42,633 nt of DNA from an uncultured Collinsella sp. (GCA_900542965.1 UQPY01000013.1:1-42633); one strand, 5' to 3'. Shown: positions 16,154 to 24,209, counted from the first letter of the stretch. Translations and numbers: made by a program. Notes: generated from the sequence alone by a model not told the origin.

Positions 16154-16250
16154 AGCCCGCCAGAGCGAGCAAGGTGCCTTGAAACGAGGCGGCATTGACC
16201 TTCTGGTCATGCCGCCGAAGTTGAAAGGCAGATTGCCGCTCTGGCGGGCT
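16154..16250. repeat. 97-nt near-perfect stem-loop
   Basis: The outer arms 16154-16167 and 16237-16250 pair perfectly over 14 bp. A middle stem pairs 16169-16180 with 16225-16236 (10 of 12). After an internal loop, 16188-16200 pairs with 16205-16216 (12 bp with one bulged T) around a TTCT tetraloop. No coding frame explains it. It could be a structured RNA, a transcription terminator region or a miniature mobile element. Confidence 0.75.
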
Positions 16251-16264
16251 TGCAGCGTCGAGCC

Positions 16265-16292
16265 GTTACGCGGTTTGGTAAAACCGCGTAAC
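16265..16292. terminator. 12-bp perfect hairpin after the GntR stop
   Basis: GTTACGCGGTTT (16265-16276) and AAACCGCGTAAC (16281-16292) form a perfect inverted repeat with a 4-nt loop, directly abutting the stop codon of the minus-strand GntR gene. There is no T-run, so it may protect the mRNA end rather than terminate transcription. Confidence 0.65.
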
Positions 16293-17012
16293 TTACATGA
16301 CCATGACGTAGCGCGATCCTACGTAGTACTGCTTACCCATCAGGACCGGCTCGTCGTTGGGACCAATAAAACCGGCGCGCAGGTTGAGCAGCGGATCGTG
16401 CGGGGCAATGCCCAGCTCGGCCGCCTGCTCGGCGTTGGCGCGAACGGCCTCGACCGTGCGGTAGCCAACCGAGACGATCGGGGTGCCGCCAACACGCTCG
16501 ACTTCGGCAAAAATCGACTTATCCTCAAGATCGGCCGTCAACAGCTCGCGATACTCATCGAACGGCACAAAGATGTTCTCCTCAAAGATGGGCTCACCAT
16601 CGGCCGTACGCACGCGCTTAATATGCAGCAGCAGCGCATCCTTCTGCAGACCAAAGAATTCCATCTCGTTTTGACGTGCCGGCACAATCTGGCGATCGAC
16701 CACATGTGCACCGGCCTTCATGTCATTGTCGGCACACAGCGCGGTAAACGTCTGCAGCATCGAAGCATGGAACTGGCGGTTGATATGCGGCGTGGAGACA
16801 AAGGTGCCGCGGCCCTGCTGCTTAACCAGGTAGCCATCGGAGCACAGCTCCTCGACGGCGCGGCGCACCGTAATACGGCTCACCTCGTACTGATCGGCAA
16901 GCTCGAGCTCGGACGGGATACGCTCCTTGGGTGCATAAACACCCTTCTCGATCGAATCCTTGATCTCATCGTAAATCTGCTGGTAAAGCGGTGCGTTTTT
17001 AGGTGCGGACAT
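16293..17012 (-). CDS. GntR-family regulator, UTRA type (candidate PTS regulator)
   Basis: This is a 239-aa repressor with a winged helix-turn-helix at residues 8-75 (PLYQQIYDEIKDSIEKG, ERIPSELELADQYEVSRITVRRAVEEL, GRGTFVSTP) and a UTRA domain from about 85 to 235. It is clearly a paralog of the GntR at 13224, sharing most of the DNA-recognition helix. It is a single gene; its stop abuts a hairpin. The upstream sequence contains TATAACGTCTT at 17055, also found in the PTS promoter at 22933, which suggests it represses both itself and the PTS operon. ATG 17012 has only a weak upstream ribosome site. Confidence 0.9.
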   Translation of the reverse strand: MSAPKNAPLYQQIYDEIKDSIEKGVYAPKERIPSELELADQYEVSRITVRRAVEELCSDGYLVKQQGRGTFVSTPHINRQFHASMLQTFTALCADNDMKAGAHVVDRQIVPARQNEMEFFGLQKDALLLHIKRVRTADGEPIFEENIFVPFDEYRELLTADLEDKSIFAEVERVGGTPIVSVGYRTVEAVRANAEQAAELGIAPHDPLLNLRAGFIGPNDEPVLMGKQYYVGSRYVMVM

Positions 17013-17054
17013 ATTGGGTCACTCTTATCAAAATAGCGAAATAACTAATACGTA

Positions 17055-17070
17055 TATAACGTCTTTTCAC
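17055..17070. promoter_or_regulatory. Shared operator-like motif, copy A
   Basis: TATAACGTCTTTTCAC lies 42 bp upstream of the GntR gene at 16293. The first 11 bases are identical to the motif in the PTS promoter (22933), and related to the EamA upstream motif (24210, minus strand). Confidence 0.5.
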
Positions 17071-17102
17071 ATGTTACCTCAGATTGATAAAACGATACAC
17101 CC

Positions 17103-17148
17103 AACCTACCAAAAAGGGACAGGTTTATTTTGGTAGGTTTTATCTGGG
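17103..17148 (-). repeat. Dispersed hairpin repeat, copy 2 (compensatory variant)
   Basis: This is the same element as 9181-9225, on the minus strand. The stem reads AACCTACCAAAA / TTTTGGTAGGTT: relative to copy 1 both arms changed together (G-C to A-T), keeping 12 bp paired. The loop TAAACCTGTCCCT and the CCAGATAA side sequence are unchanged. It lies between YitT (upstream on this strand) and the GntR gene. Confidence 0.9.
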
Positions 17149-17189
17149 AGAACAACGGGGCGGCACTGGGCCAGCAAAGCCCGACCGCG

Positions 17190-18197
17190 CTACTTGCCGT
17201 CGTCCTGCTGCAGGCTGTCCTGCTCGCTCAGGCGCGCCTGCCTGCTGGCAATGCGCGCGGGCTTGTCGGGATCGGGAACGGCTGTGGGCATGGGCTCGTC
17301 GACATGACCGCCCCACCAGCCACCCACAAAGTTGAGCGTGTGGAACACGTTGATCACGGCGCCAGGGTCCACATCGCACACCAGCTTGATAATGTCCTGG
17401 CTCTCGTAAGTCGAGACGACGGTATGCAGCAGGTACATCTTTTCGCGACTGTACCCGCCGATGACCTCGGCGCAGCTAATACCATGCTGAAAATGGTCAA
17501 CATAAGCGGTCATGACCTCGTCGGCCTTGCGCGTGGTGATCTGCAGCGTCACGCGGTCGTAGCGACGGTAGAAACTGTCGATGGTCTTGGTCGAAATAAA
17601 CTGAAACACGATGGAATACGCCGCATTATCCCAGCCAAACATAAAGCCAAAGATCGCCAGGATAGCGCAGTTGAAGCCAAAGATGACGCCCCAGATGGTC
17701 TTGCCCGTGTGGTTGGACGCCCACAGCGCGATAAAGTCGGTGCCGCCGGTGGACGCGCCCGACTTAAGCGCGATGGCAGCACCCAGGCCCGAGACCACGC
17801 CGCCAAAGATGATGAGCATGATCTTGTCGCCCAAAAACGGTGCGAAGTGAAAGACATTCAGAAACAGCGACGAGAGCGCGACCTGCATCATCGAGAAGAT
17901 GACGAAGCGCTTGCTGATGCCGCTCCAACACAAAAGCGCCACGGGAATATTGAGCGCGAGCATGCCGAGCGAGGTGTCGATATGAACGCCGCCGAGCGAG
18001 GTGACGCGATCGAGCAGGACCGCGACGCCGGTGAGGCCGCTCGGAAGCAGGTCAGCGGGCCGAATGAACGCCTGGATCAGGAAGGTCTGCAGAATGGCGG
18101 ATATGGTGACCGCCACGGCAGTGATGGCGCGGCGGACGATGGTAAGGCGGCCGAGCACGAGCACTCGGTCCGTGAGCTGATCGATGGCGTTCGCCAC
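17190..18197 (-). CDS. YitT-family membrane protein
   Basis: This is a 335-aa protein. About six hydrophobic segments lie between residues 18 and 200 (TAVAVTISAILQTFLI, GMLALNIPVALLCW, IMLIIFGGVVSGLGAAIAL, IWGVIFGFNCAILAIFGFMFGW), with the conserved GLTGVAVLLDR and KSGASTGGTDFIAL motifs of the YitT/DUF161 family. A cytoplasmic DUF2179 domain follows (about 215-290: VTLQITTRKADEV...AEVIGGYSREKMYLLHTVV), then a charged tail. Substrate is unknown for the family. The GTG start has AAGGAG 6 nt upstream. It follows the HAD gene in the same direction, but terminator hairpins stand between them, so it may be a separate unit. Confidence 0.9.
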   Translation of the reverse strand: MANAIDQLTDRVLVLGRLTIVRRAITAVAVTISAILQTFLIQAFIRPADLLPSGLTGVAVLLDRVTSLGGVHIDTSLGMLALNIPVALLCWSGISKRFVIFSMMQVALSSLFLNVFHFAPFLGDKIMLIIFGGVVSGLGAAIALKSGASTGGTDFIALWASNHTGKTIWGVIFGFNCAILAIFGFMFGWDNAAYSIVFQFISTKTIDSFYRRYDRVTLQITTRKADEVMTAYVDHFQHGISCAEVIGGYSREKMYLLHTVVSTYESQDIIKLVCDVDPGAVINVFHTLNFVGGWWGGHVDEPMPTAVPDPDKPARIASRQARLSEQDSLQQDDGK

Positions 18198-18317
18198 GTA
18201 GGCTCCTTTCGAAGGCAGATATAGTTGTGGGGCATGTCGGCGATTGTAGCATGGAGCAACAGGAGGCGCTTCAATTCACCCTGTCTCGACAACCGCGGGA
18301 GGAGTTACGGATCTGCT

Positions 18318-18358
18318 CAAAAGCAAAACGCCGTGAGGGGAACTACCCCTTCACGGCG
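18318..18358 (-). terminator. Terminator between the HAD gene and YitT
   Basis: Read on the minus strand, CGCCGTGAAGGGG pairs with CCCCTCACGGCG around a 5-nt loop (plus-strand arms 18329-18340 and 18346-18358, one bulge), followed by TTTTGCTTTT. Confidence 0.8.
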
Positions 18359-18371
18359 AAATCGGCGTTTG

Positions 18372-18416
18372 GCCAGATAAAACCTGCCAAAATAAACCTG
18401 TCCCTAAATGGCAGGT
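18372..18416 (+). repeat. Dispersed hairpin repeat, copy 3 (holds the HAD stop codon)
   Basis: CCAGATAA and the stem AACCTGCCA (18381-18389) / TGGCAGGT (18409-18416) enclose a loop with AAACCTGTCCC. It is the TAAAT variant, with a shorter stem than copies 1 and 2. The stop codon of the minus-strand HAD gene (18404-18406) lies inside the loop. Confidence 0.9.
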
Positions 18417-19033
18417 AGGATGTCGGCGAGGTTGTCGATAATGGTGTCGGCGGCTGACTGGTCCAGGTTGACGCCCTCGTGCGGACGCAGCGCCAAAACG
18501 CGGGCACCGGAGCGCTTACCGGCCTCGATACCCAAGGGCGAGTCCTCGATGACCAGGCACTCGGCCGGCTCAACGCCCAGCGCCTCCATGGTGCGCAGGT
18601 AGATCTCGGGATCGGGCTTAAACGCACTGCACTCGTGGCCGCTGACGGTGTAGTTCAGCACGTCGGCAATACCGGCGATTTCCACCAGCTCGTCGATCAG
18701 CTCGCGATAGGACGAGCTCGCGATGGCGCAGAGCACACCGCGCTCGTGCAGCTCACGCATCACCGGCTCCGTCTGCTCGTTGAGTAGCTCGGCATACGGA
18801 ACGGGATGGACCGGGCTGTAGACCTGCTTGTACTCCACACGCAGACGTTCGCGAAGCTCGACATCGTCGGGCACCAGCGCCTGCCAAATGGCCGGCTCGT
18901 TAGACCCCGAAAGATCGGGGATCTCGTCAAAGTGGAACCCCTTCTCCTCCATAAACGCCACGCGGCGGCGGTTGTAGAACCACTCGGTATCGACCAGCAC
19001 GCCGTCCATATCAAACAGCACTGCCTTGATCAT
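18404..19033 (-). CDS. HAD-superfamily sugar phosphatase/phosphoglucomutase-like
   Basis: This 209-aa haloacid-dehalogenase hydrolase is of the beta-phosphoglucomutase subgroup. The nucleophile motif FDMDGVLVDTEW has Asp8 and Asp10; motif II is the Ser pair in IASSS; motif III Lys is in FKPDPEIY; the acidic motif IV is VIEDSPLGIEAG. A helical cap (about 18-85) suggests a small phosphorylated sugar substrate. The start ATG at 19033 is chosen because GAGGAG is 6 nt upstream; the ATG two codons earlier is too close. It follows SIS paralog 2 after a terminator. The last codons and stop are supplied by the dispersed repeat. Confidence 0.88.
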   Translation of the reverse strand: MIKAVLFDMDGVLVDTEWFYNRRRVAFMEEKGFHFDEIPDLSGSNEPAIWQALVPDDVELRERLRVEYKQVYSPVHPVPYAELLNEQTEPVMRELHERGVLCAIASSSYRELIDELVEIAGIADVLNYTVSGHECSAFKPDPEIYLRTMEALGVEPAECLVIEDSPLGIEAGKRSGARVLALRPHEGVNLDQSAADTIIDNLADILPAI

Positions 19034-19053
19034 ATGCATCTCCTCTCAAGAGC

Positions 19054-19085
19054 AAAAAAGGGGACGGGGCGCAAACCCCATCCCC
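19054..19085 (-). terminator. Terminator of SIS paralog 2
   Basis: On the minus strand GGGGATGGGG (19076-19085) pairs with CCCCGTCCCC (19060-19069, one G-U pair), followed by TTTTTT (19054-19059). It lies 34 bp after the SIS stop. Confidence 0.9.
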
Positions 19086-19119
19086 TCTCAATCAACCCGT
19101 AAGGTTTACTTACTTGTGA

Positions 19120-20103
19120 TTAGTAGGAAAGCTTCCACATGTAGCGACGCATGGTCAGCGGGTGCTGACGGGCCTCGGCGATCTGGTTGCCGTACTCGCG
19201 CATAACGGCGAGGTGCAGCAGCGGGTTGAAGTAGGTGATGACGCTCGCGGGCACGGCGTCGGCCAGACCGTAGTCCTTGGAGTCGATCAGAGCGACCTTG
19301 GCGCCCATGCGCTTAAGGAAGGTGAGGGCGCGGGCGTCCATCGGACGGGTGGCACCATCGGACATGAAGAAGACGTAGGGCTTACCCTCGGTGGAAACCT
19401 CGAACGGGCCGTGGAAGTACTCGCCGGTGTTGTAGGCGGCGGCGTCGATCCACTGCATCTCGGTGAACAGGAAGGCGGCGTGAGAGTAGGCCATCTTCTC
19501 GGAGGCACCGGAAGCCATGAAGTAGATCATCTTGTCGTCCTTGAAGTCCTCAGCGAACTTCTTGGCAAGCTTCGTGCAGTGCTGAGCGGCGTTCTCGCAC
19601 AGGTCGAAGATGTTGGTGAGGCCGGTGATCATATCCTCGTAGTGATCATAGCCCTCGGTCTGCTGAAGGATCTCGAGAGCGAGAGCGATGGCGTAGCCAG
19701 GCTTCTCGGCCTTGGCGGCATAGTTGGCGTGGAAGCCGTGGACGATGACGTGGTCGGCGTCGACGGTCAGAGCGGAGCCAGCCTTGTTGGTGAGGGAGAC
19801 GACCGGGCAGTTGTGCTTCTTGGCGGTCTTGTTGGCCTCGACGGTCTCGGGCGTGGAGCCACCGAGGGAGCAGGTGATCACGAAGGTGTGCTCGTTGACC
19901 CAGGAAGGCGTGTCGTAGTTGAACTCGTTAGCGGTGAAGATCTGAACGTTCAGCTTGTCCGTGTTGTTGGCCAGGAAGTACTTGGCGGGGTACAGGTCGG
20001 ACATGGAGGCACCGCAGCCGACGAAGGCAACGCTGTGGATCTCGTGGTTGGACAGGACGTCAGCGACGATCTGCTTAGGGAGGTTAAGGTCGATCTCGTA
20101 CAT
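19120..20103 (-). CDS. SIS-domain sugar-amine deglycase, FrlB/FraB class (paralog 2, PTS-linked)
   Basis: This 327-aa double-SIS protein is a paralog of 12111-13079 and 24401-25393. The first domain shows VAFVGCGASMSDLYPAKYFL and VITCSLGGSTPETVEANK; the second shows FMASGASEKMAYSHAAFLFTEMQW and NTGEYFHGPFE, with the Glu and His 16 residues apart. It ends LTMRRYMWKLSY. It is the last gene after PTS IIAB-IIC-IID on the same strand, so its substrate is probably what the PTS phosphorylates: a 6-phosphorylated sugar-amine adduct. An in-frame ATG at 20112 overlaps the AAAGGA site; the ATG at 20103 is well spaced from it. A 199-bp gap with two palindromes separates it from IID, so its expression may be set separately. 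Confidence 0.87.
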   Translation of the reverse strand: MYEIDLNLPKQIVADVLSNHEIHSVAFVGCGASMSDLYPAKYFLANNTDKLNVQIFTANEFNYDTPSWVNEHTFVITCSLGGSTPETVEANKTAKKHNCPVVSLTNKAGSALTVDADHVIVHGFHANYAAKAEKPGYAIALALEILQQTEGYDHYEDMITGLTNIFDLCENAAQHCTKLAKKFAEDFKDDKMIYFMASGASEKMAYSHAAFLFTEMQWIDAAAYNTGEYFHGPFEVSTEGKPYVFFMSDGATRPMDARALTFLKRMGAKVALIDSKDYGLADAVPASVITYFNPLLHLAVMREYGNQIAEARQHPLTMRRYMWKLSY

Positions 20104-20195
20104 CTGACACATTCCTTTCGATTTTTGCGGCGCCACATTGCCGGACGCTCGCAGGGTTACCGTGATTTGGGCCGAGTCGCCAGCCCGTCGAGGAT

Positions 20196-20223
20196 GTGAC
20201 ATAAGGGACGGTCCCTTTGTCAC
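20196..20223. repeat. REP-like palindrome
   Basis: GTGACA...TGTCAC encloses AAGGGAC/GTCCCTT with a one-base centre; a single extra T breaks perfect symmetry. It lies between PTS IID and SIS paralog 2. Its GGGAC/GTCCC core resembles other repeats in this window. Confidence 0.65.
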
Positions 20224-20238
20224 GTTTGGGGATGGGAA

Positions 20239-20267
20239 CCTGCCTGGGGTATGGGATGCCAGGCAGG
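20239..20267. repeat. 9-bp hairpin between IID and SIS paralog 2
   Basis: CCTGCCTGG (20239-20247) and CCAGGCAGG (20259-20267) are perfectly complementary around an 11-nt loop. It lies 36 bp after the IID stop with no T-run and could slow RNA decay or reduce read-through into the SIS gene. Confidence 0.55.
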
Positions 20268-20302
20268 CCCCCGGGGGAAAGCGATTAGACGCTCGATCGC
20301 GA

Positions 20303-21136
20303 CTAGGCCAGGATGCCGGCCGCGGAGAGGGCGATGCCGCCCACGATGGCGATCACGAGAAGCCAACCGGTGTTGACGTTCTTCTTGATGAGCGCATACA
20401 TAAGGCCAGTGAGGCCGAGGGAAATCATCTGAGGCATCATGCCGTCCAGGATGTCCTGGATAACGACGGTGCCGTCAGCGAACTGCAGCGGGGTGGTGGC
20501 GCCGATCAGCGTGGCGATCATGCCGCCCACGGACATAAGACCCACGATGCCGCAGACATACATGAGCTTCTCCATGAGGTCGCCGCCCTGGAGCTTGCTC
20601 AGGTACTGGTGGCCGCCCTGATAACCCATCTTGGCAGCGAACCAAGTGATCAGCACGGAGGGGACGATGGAGATGAGCATGGCCAGAATCGGGCCCATGA
20701 TGGAGCCCTGCTGAGCCAGCTGAACGCCAAGACCAAAGGCGATGACGCGGATGGTGCCCTGAAAGAAGGAGTCACCGATACCGGAAAGCGGGCCCATGAG
20801 GGAGGTCTTGACCGCGTTGATCGAATCGGGGTCGAAGTTCTCGGGATCCTTGGCGTACTCCTCCTCCATGGAAGCGGAGAGGCCCAGGATGAAGGCGCTC
20901 GTCTGCGGGGTGCAGTTGTAGAACGCCATGTGACGGTGGTAGGCCTCTTTCTTAGCAGCGAGCTGCTTGGGGTCGGACTCATCCGGATAGAGGCGGTCGA
21001 GCGTGGGAACCATGCCGTAGAGGAAGCCCATGTTCATCTGACGCTCGTAGTTCCAAGAGGCCTGGATGGCCCAGGAGCGCCAGAAGAACTGGCTGACCTT
21101 CTTGTTCAGGGACACGTCCTTGGTTGCGGTTGCCAT
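20303..21136 (-). CDS. PTS mannose/fructose/sorbose family IID subunit
   Basis: This 277-aa membrane subunit pairs with IIC to form the sugar channel. The N-terminal half is cytoplasmic with family motifs FFWRSWAIQASWNYERQMNMGFLYGM, HMAFYNCTPQTSAFILGLSASMEEE and KTSLMGPLSGIGDSFFQGT. Hydrophobic segments follow (IRVIAFGLGVQLA, GPILAMLISIVPSVLITWFA, LMYVCGIVGLMSVGGMIATLIG, WLLVIAIVGGIALSAAGIL). ATG 21136 has AGGAGG 8 nt upstream; longer frames lack a site. It lies 13 bp after IIC, so the two are one transcript. Confidence 0.96.
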   Translation of the reverse strand: MATATKDVSLNKKVSQFFWRSWAIQASWNYERQMNMGFLYGMVPTLDRLYPDESDPKQLAAKKEAYHRHMAFYNCTPQTSAFILGLSASMEEEYAKDPENFDPDSINAVKTSLMGPLSGIGDSFFQGTIRVIAFGLGVQLAQQGSIMGPILAMLISIVPSVLITWFAAKMGYQGGHQYLSKLQGGDLMEKLMYVCGIVGLMSVGGMIATLIGATTPLQFADGTVVIQDILDGMMPQMISLGLTGLMYALIKKNVNTGWLLVIAIVGGIALSAAGILA

Positions 21137-21149
21137 AGTGTGTTCCTCC

Positions 21150-21944
21150 TTAGTCTTCGTCGTCTTCGAGCGGATCGTAGTCGGAATCGACACCGGCAGC
21201 TGCATGGGAACCGTTGAACTTGAAGCCCATGAAGACGATAGCCAGGCACACACCGATCAGAGCGACCGCGATGACGGACAGGTTGAGGTAGGCGGCGAGC
21301 AGGAAACCGATGAACAGGAACGGGGTCATGCCCTTCTTGATCATCATGGTGAGCAGCAGGGCCAAGCCGTAGGCGGTCATGATCTTGGTCGAGACGTTCA
21401 GACCAACGGACAGCCACTCGGGAACCATGTTGACGATGGCCTGGACCAGGTCGGTGCCGACAAAGACGGCCAGGAAGATCGGCAGGAAGTACATGATGGC
21501 GTACAGACCGGAGCCGGCGCAGATGTGTATACGGTAGGCGGTCTTGAACTTGCCGTTATCGATCGCGCTATCGGCCACGTGGGTGAGGGCGGCGATGATG
21601 GAACGGAACACGATGCCGAGGAGCTGACCCAGGACGGCGACCGGGATGGCGATCGTCATGGCGGTCTCGGCGGAAGCATCGGTCAGGCATGCGAAGGCAG
21701 CGGCCACGATGCCGCCCAGGACCATATCGGGCGGAACGGCTGCGCCGACCTGCACCAGGCCCATGGACACGAGCTCGACGGCGGCACCGACGGCGAGGCC
21801 GGTGGGCACATCGCCCAGCAGCAGACCGACGAGCGTAGCGCCAACGAGGGGCTGCTCGAAGTTAAGACGACCGAGCAGGCGGGAGTCCCACATGCAGAAC
21901 ACGCCGACGAGGCCGACGAGCACCGCACTGATGAACGTATTCAT
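21150..21944 (-). CDS. PTS mannose/fructose/sorbose family IIC subunit
   Basis: This 264-aa polytopic membrane protein starts with the family's first segment (FISAVLVGLVGVFCMWDSRLLGRLNFEQPLVGATLVGLLLGDVPTGLAVGA). The AVELVSMGLVQVGAAVPPDMVLGGIVAAAFA segment is the conserved transport region. Several further helices follow, then an acidic, disordered tail (DSDYDPLEDDED). AAGGAG lies 6 nt before the start. It sits between IIAB and IID with short gaps. Mannose-family PTSs also transport fructosamine-type compounds, so the name does not fix the substrate. Confidence 0.96.
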   Translation of the reverse strand: MNTFISAVLVGLVGVFCMWDSRLLGRLNFEQPLVGATLVGLLLGDVPTGLAVGAAVELVSMGLVQVGAAVPPDMVLGGIVAAAFACLTDASAETAMTIAIPVAVLGQLLGIVFRSIIAALTHVADSAIDNGKFKTAYRIHICAGSGLYAIMYFLPIFLAVFVGTDLVQAIVNMVPEWLSVGLNVSTKIMTAYGLALLLTMMIKKGMTPFLFIGFLLAAYLNLSVIAVALIGVCLAIVFMGFKFNGSHAAAGVDSDYDPLEDDED

Positions 21945-21980
21945 ACCCTTCTCCTTTCAGTCAGGCAAAAGCCTGGTTGA

Positions 21981-22904
21981 TTACAGCTTGGCGTCGATGT
22001 CGACGCTCTGATACGTGGGGGTCTGCTGAACGTAGAGCTTGATGCCCATGTCGAGCAGCTGGTTGACGTCGGCCTTCTGGGTGGCGTCGAAGAAGACGGA
22101 GCTGTCCTTGCCGCCGACCTGATCGGCGCCGTCATGGTTGGCGGTGGCGCCCAGGTTGATGGCATCGAGCTTGTAGCCCTGGCAGAACTGCAGCATCTCG
22201 GCGGTGTTGCCGAAGACGAACATGACGCGCTCGCCGAGGGTGTTGAGCTTATCCATCTTGGCGAGGGCACGCTCGACGGTGAAGACGTTCAGGCGCACGC
22301 CCTGGGGCTTGGCCAGCTTAAGAGCGCCCTTCTTAATCTCATCGTTGGCGGCAGCGTTGTCGACGACGATGATGCGCTCGGCCTGGACCTTGGTGGTCCA
22401 GGTAAAGACGACCTGGCCGTGCAGCAGACGGTAGTCAAGACGTGCGAGGACGATCTTGGCGGGACCGGAGCTGTGACGGGACGCCTTGGCCTTCTTGGCG
22501 GGAGCCGCGGCGGCCTCGACCGGTGCGTTGGGGTTGGTCAGACCGGTGCGGGCCTCGTTGATGAGGGCCGCGAGCTCGGCGCCCTTGACGGGGACGGGGC
22601 TCATAGCGAGCGTGAGCGCCAGCGGGATGTTGAAACCGCTGACAACCGTGAACTTCGTGCCGTTCTTGGAAAGCTCGACCATGTTGTTGTTGACCGAGCT
22701 GCCGAGCATATCGGTCAGCACATAGACGGTGTCGTCCGCGTTGAACGTGGCGATCATAGCCTCAACCTTATTGGTGATGGGCTCCTTGTCGTCACGAGCA
22801 AGCGACACGACGTGGACGTTCGACACGTCGCCGAGAACCATCTCGAGCGTGTCTTTGGCGCCTGCGGCCAGGCCGCCATGAGATGCGAGAATGATCTGAT
22901 TCAT
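21981..22904 (-). CDS. PTS mannose-family IIAB fusion protein
   Basis: This 307-aa cytoplasmic phosphotransfer protein takes phosphate from HPr and passes it to the sugar. Residues 1-125 are IIA, with the phosphorylated His9 in ILASHGGLAAG. An Ala/Lys/Pro-rich linker (about 126-148) follows. Residues 149-307 are IIB, with the active His162 in LARLDYRLLHGQVVFTW. It is the first gene of the PTS operon, with a GGAGG site before the ATG and a TATAAT box (minus strand, 22931-22936) about 27 bp upstream. A putative operator overlaps this box, implying repression in the absence of substrate. Confidence 0.96.
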   Translation of the reverse strand: MNQIILASHGGLAAGAKDTLEMVLGDVSNVHVVSLARDDKEPITNKVEAMIATFNADDTVYVLTDMLGSSVNNNMVELSKNGTKFTVVSGFNIPLALTLAMSPVPVKGAELAALINEARTGLTNPNAPVEAAAAPAKKAKASRHSSGPAKIVLARLDYRLLHGQVVFTWTTKVQAERIIVVDNAAANDEIKKGALKLAKPQGVRLNVFTVERALAKMDKLNTLGERVMFVFGNTAEMLQFCQGYKLDAINLGATANHDGADQVGGKDSSVFFDATQKADVNQLLDMGIKLYVQQTPTYQSVDIDAKL

Positions 22905-22930
22905 CTTGCCTCCTCCTTTTCGTTATGGTC

Positions 22931-22948
22931 ATTATAACGTCTTATACG
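22931..22948 (-). promoter_or_regulatory. PTS promoter -10 box with overlapping operator motif
   Basis: The minus strand reads TATAAT at 22931-22936, close to the IIAB start. Overlapping it, the plus strand reads TATAACGTCTTATACG (22933-22948), containing the inverted pair AACGT/ACGTT. The motif recurs upstream of GntR 16293 and of the EamA gene. Confidence 0.55.
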
Positions 22949-23086
22949 TTGCTTATATTGCTAATTAGTATAAAGACCGTTCGCGGGTGAAAATCGACCG
23001 TTGACGGGTTTAACGTACTCGAAACGTTGGGCTGGGTAGGCCGGCGCTAGCTGGATAACCCCAGGTCAGACCCTGCGCGCAATCCC

Positions 23087-24169
23087 CTATCGCACGAAGT
23101 ACCAGGGGCTTTCCTGTACGGTGGGTTCCAGCGCAATGCCGGTGCGTTCCTTAAACAGATCCATGTCCTGAGATTTTTCGGTCCACCACGCGTTGGGCTT
23201 AAAGGTCATGCTCTCAACGATATGGCCGACAAAGGCGCTGTTGCGCAGCTTGGAGAAGTCGGTGTTCATAATCAGGATGGACGCGAGCACCAGCACGATG
23301 CCCAGGACTTTAATCGCGCCGGCGGGCTCGGCGTAGACACCAATGCCCACCAGTACGGTGACGACCGTCTCGAAAGACATTACGACGGGAACTTTCGATG
23401 TCTCGAGCCCCATGGACAGACCCTGCATATATAAGATGTAAGCAACGGCTGTGGGGATGAGTCCAAAGCCAAGGAACAGCAGCAGCAGCTGTGGCGACAT
23501 TGCCGCGGCGACATCCGGCCACGGAGCCGCGATAGCTGCCATAACCGCACCGCCAAAAACAAAGCCCCAAAACGTGACAGCCAGCGGGTGGACCGTCTTG
23601 GTTGCTATTCGGCTAAACACCGCGAGCGACGCACCACAAAGGCCTGCAATCACGCCCGACGTGACGCCCCAAACCGAAAAATGAAAACCGGAAAGGTCGC
23701 CATTGGTCACTGCAAGCACGCAGCCTACGATGTTAAAGACAATGGCAACGAGCTTGTTGGGGGTCACGTCCTCGCGATAAAGCACGCGGCCGAGCATGAC
23801 GCCAAACACCGGCGAGGTGTAGAGCAGCACCGAGGCCGTGGACATGCCCACCTCGCCCATGCACTCGTAATAGCAGGTGTTGGCGGCGGCCAAACCGACG
23901 ATGCCGACAAGCGCACAGGGAACAAGCTCTTTAGGGCTTGCCTTGAACAGGGCCAGCGGACCCTGAGCCACGGTAGACCCCTCACCCGGACGGCAGCCCA
24001 TAAACATCAGGACCGGCGCCAAGATAAGCGCTCCGACCAACAAGCGAAAGGCAGCCATGCTCTGGGACGAAACGCCCATGGCCGAGATGCCGTTTACAAA
24101 GATTCCGATGCTGCCCCACATAAGCGCGGCGATCAGCACCAGCACATAGCCCAGATTGCTCTTCTTCAA
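23087..24169 (-). CDS. EamA/DMT-family transporter with C-terminal extension
   Basis: This 360-aa membrane protein has ten predicted helices in two EamA repeats (GYVLVLIAALMWGSIGIFVNGIS...; VWGVTSGVIAGLCGASLAVFSRIA...). Typical motifs are ANTCYYECMGEVGMSTASVLLYTSPVF and AVAYILYMQGLSMGLETSKVPVVMSFETVVTVLVG. These carriers often export amino acids or metabolites. After the last helix a soluble tail of about 60 residues (from NTDFSKLRNS) is longer than the family norm. The start is TTG at 24169, with GGAGG 5 nt upstream. It sits between SIS paralog 3 and the PTS operon; its upstream region shares the PTS operator motif, so it may move a product of the same pathway. Confidence 0.88.
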   Translation of the reverse strand: MKKSNLGYVLVLIAALMWGSIGIFVNGISAMGVSSQSMAAFRLLVGALILAPVLMFMGCRPGEGSTVAQGPLALFKASPKELVPCALVGIVGLAAANTCYYECMGEVGMSTASVLLYTSPVFGVMLGRVLYREDVTPNKLVAIVFNIVGCVLAVTNGDLSGFHFSVWGVTSGVIAGLCGASLAVFSRIATKTVHPLAVTFWGFVFGGAVMAAIAAPWPDVAAAMSPQLLLLFLGFGLIPTAVAYILYMQGLSMGLETSKVPVVMSFETVVTVLVGIGVYAEPAGAIKVLGIVLVLASILIMNTDFSKLRNSAFVGHIVESMTFKPNAWWTEKSQDMDLFKERTGIALEPTVQESPWYFVR

Positions 24170-24209
24170 CGCAGCCTCCTCGGTATTGTTTCCAATATGT
24201 TTCGTACTA

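Noticed and set aside
14927..16198. A 423-codon plus-strand frame opposite recQ
   Set aside because: Antisense shadow of recQ; its 3' part only runs into the repeat-rich gap.
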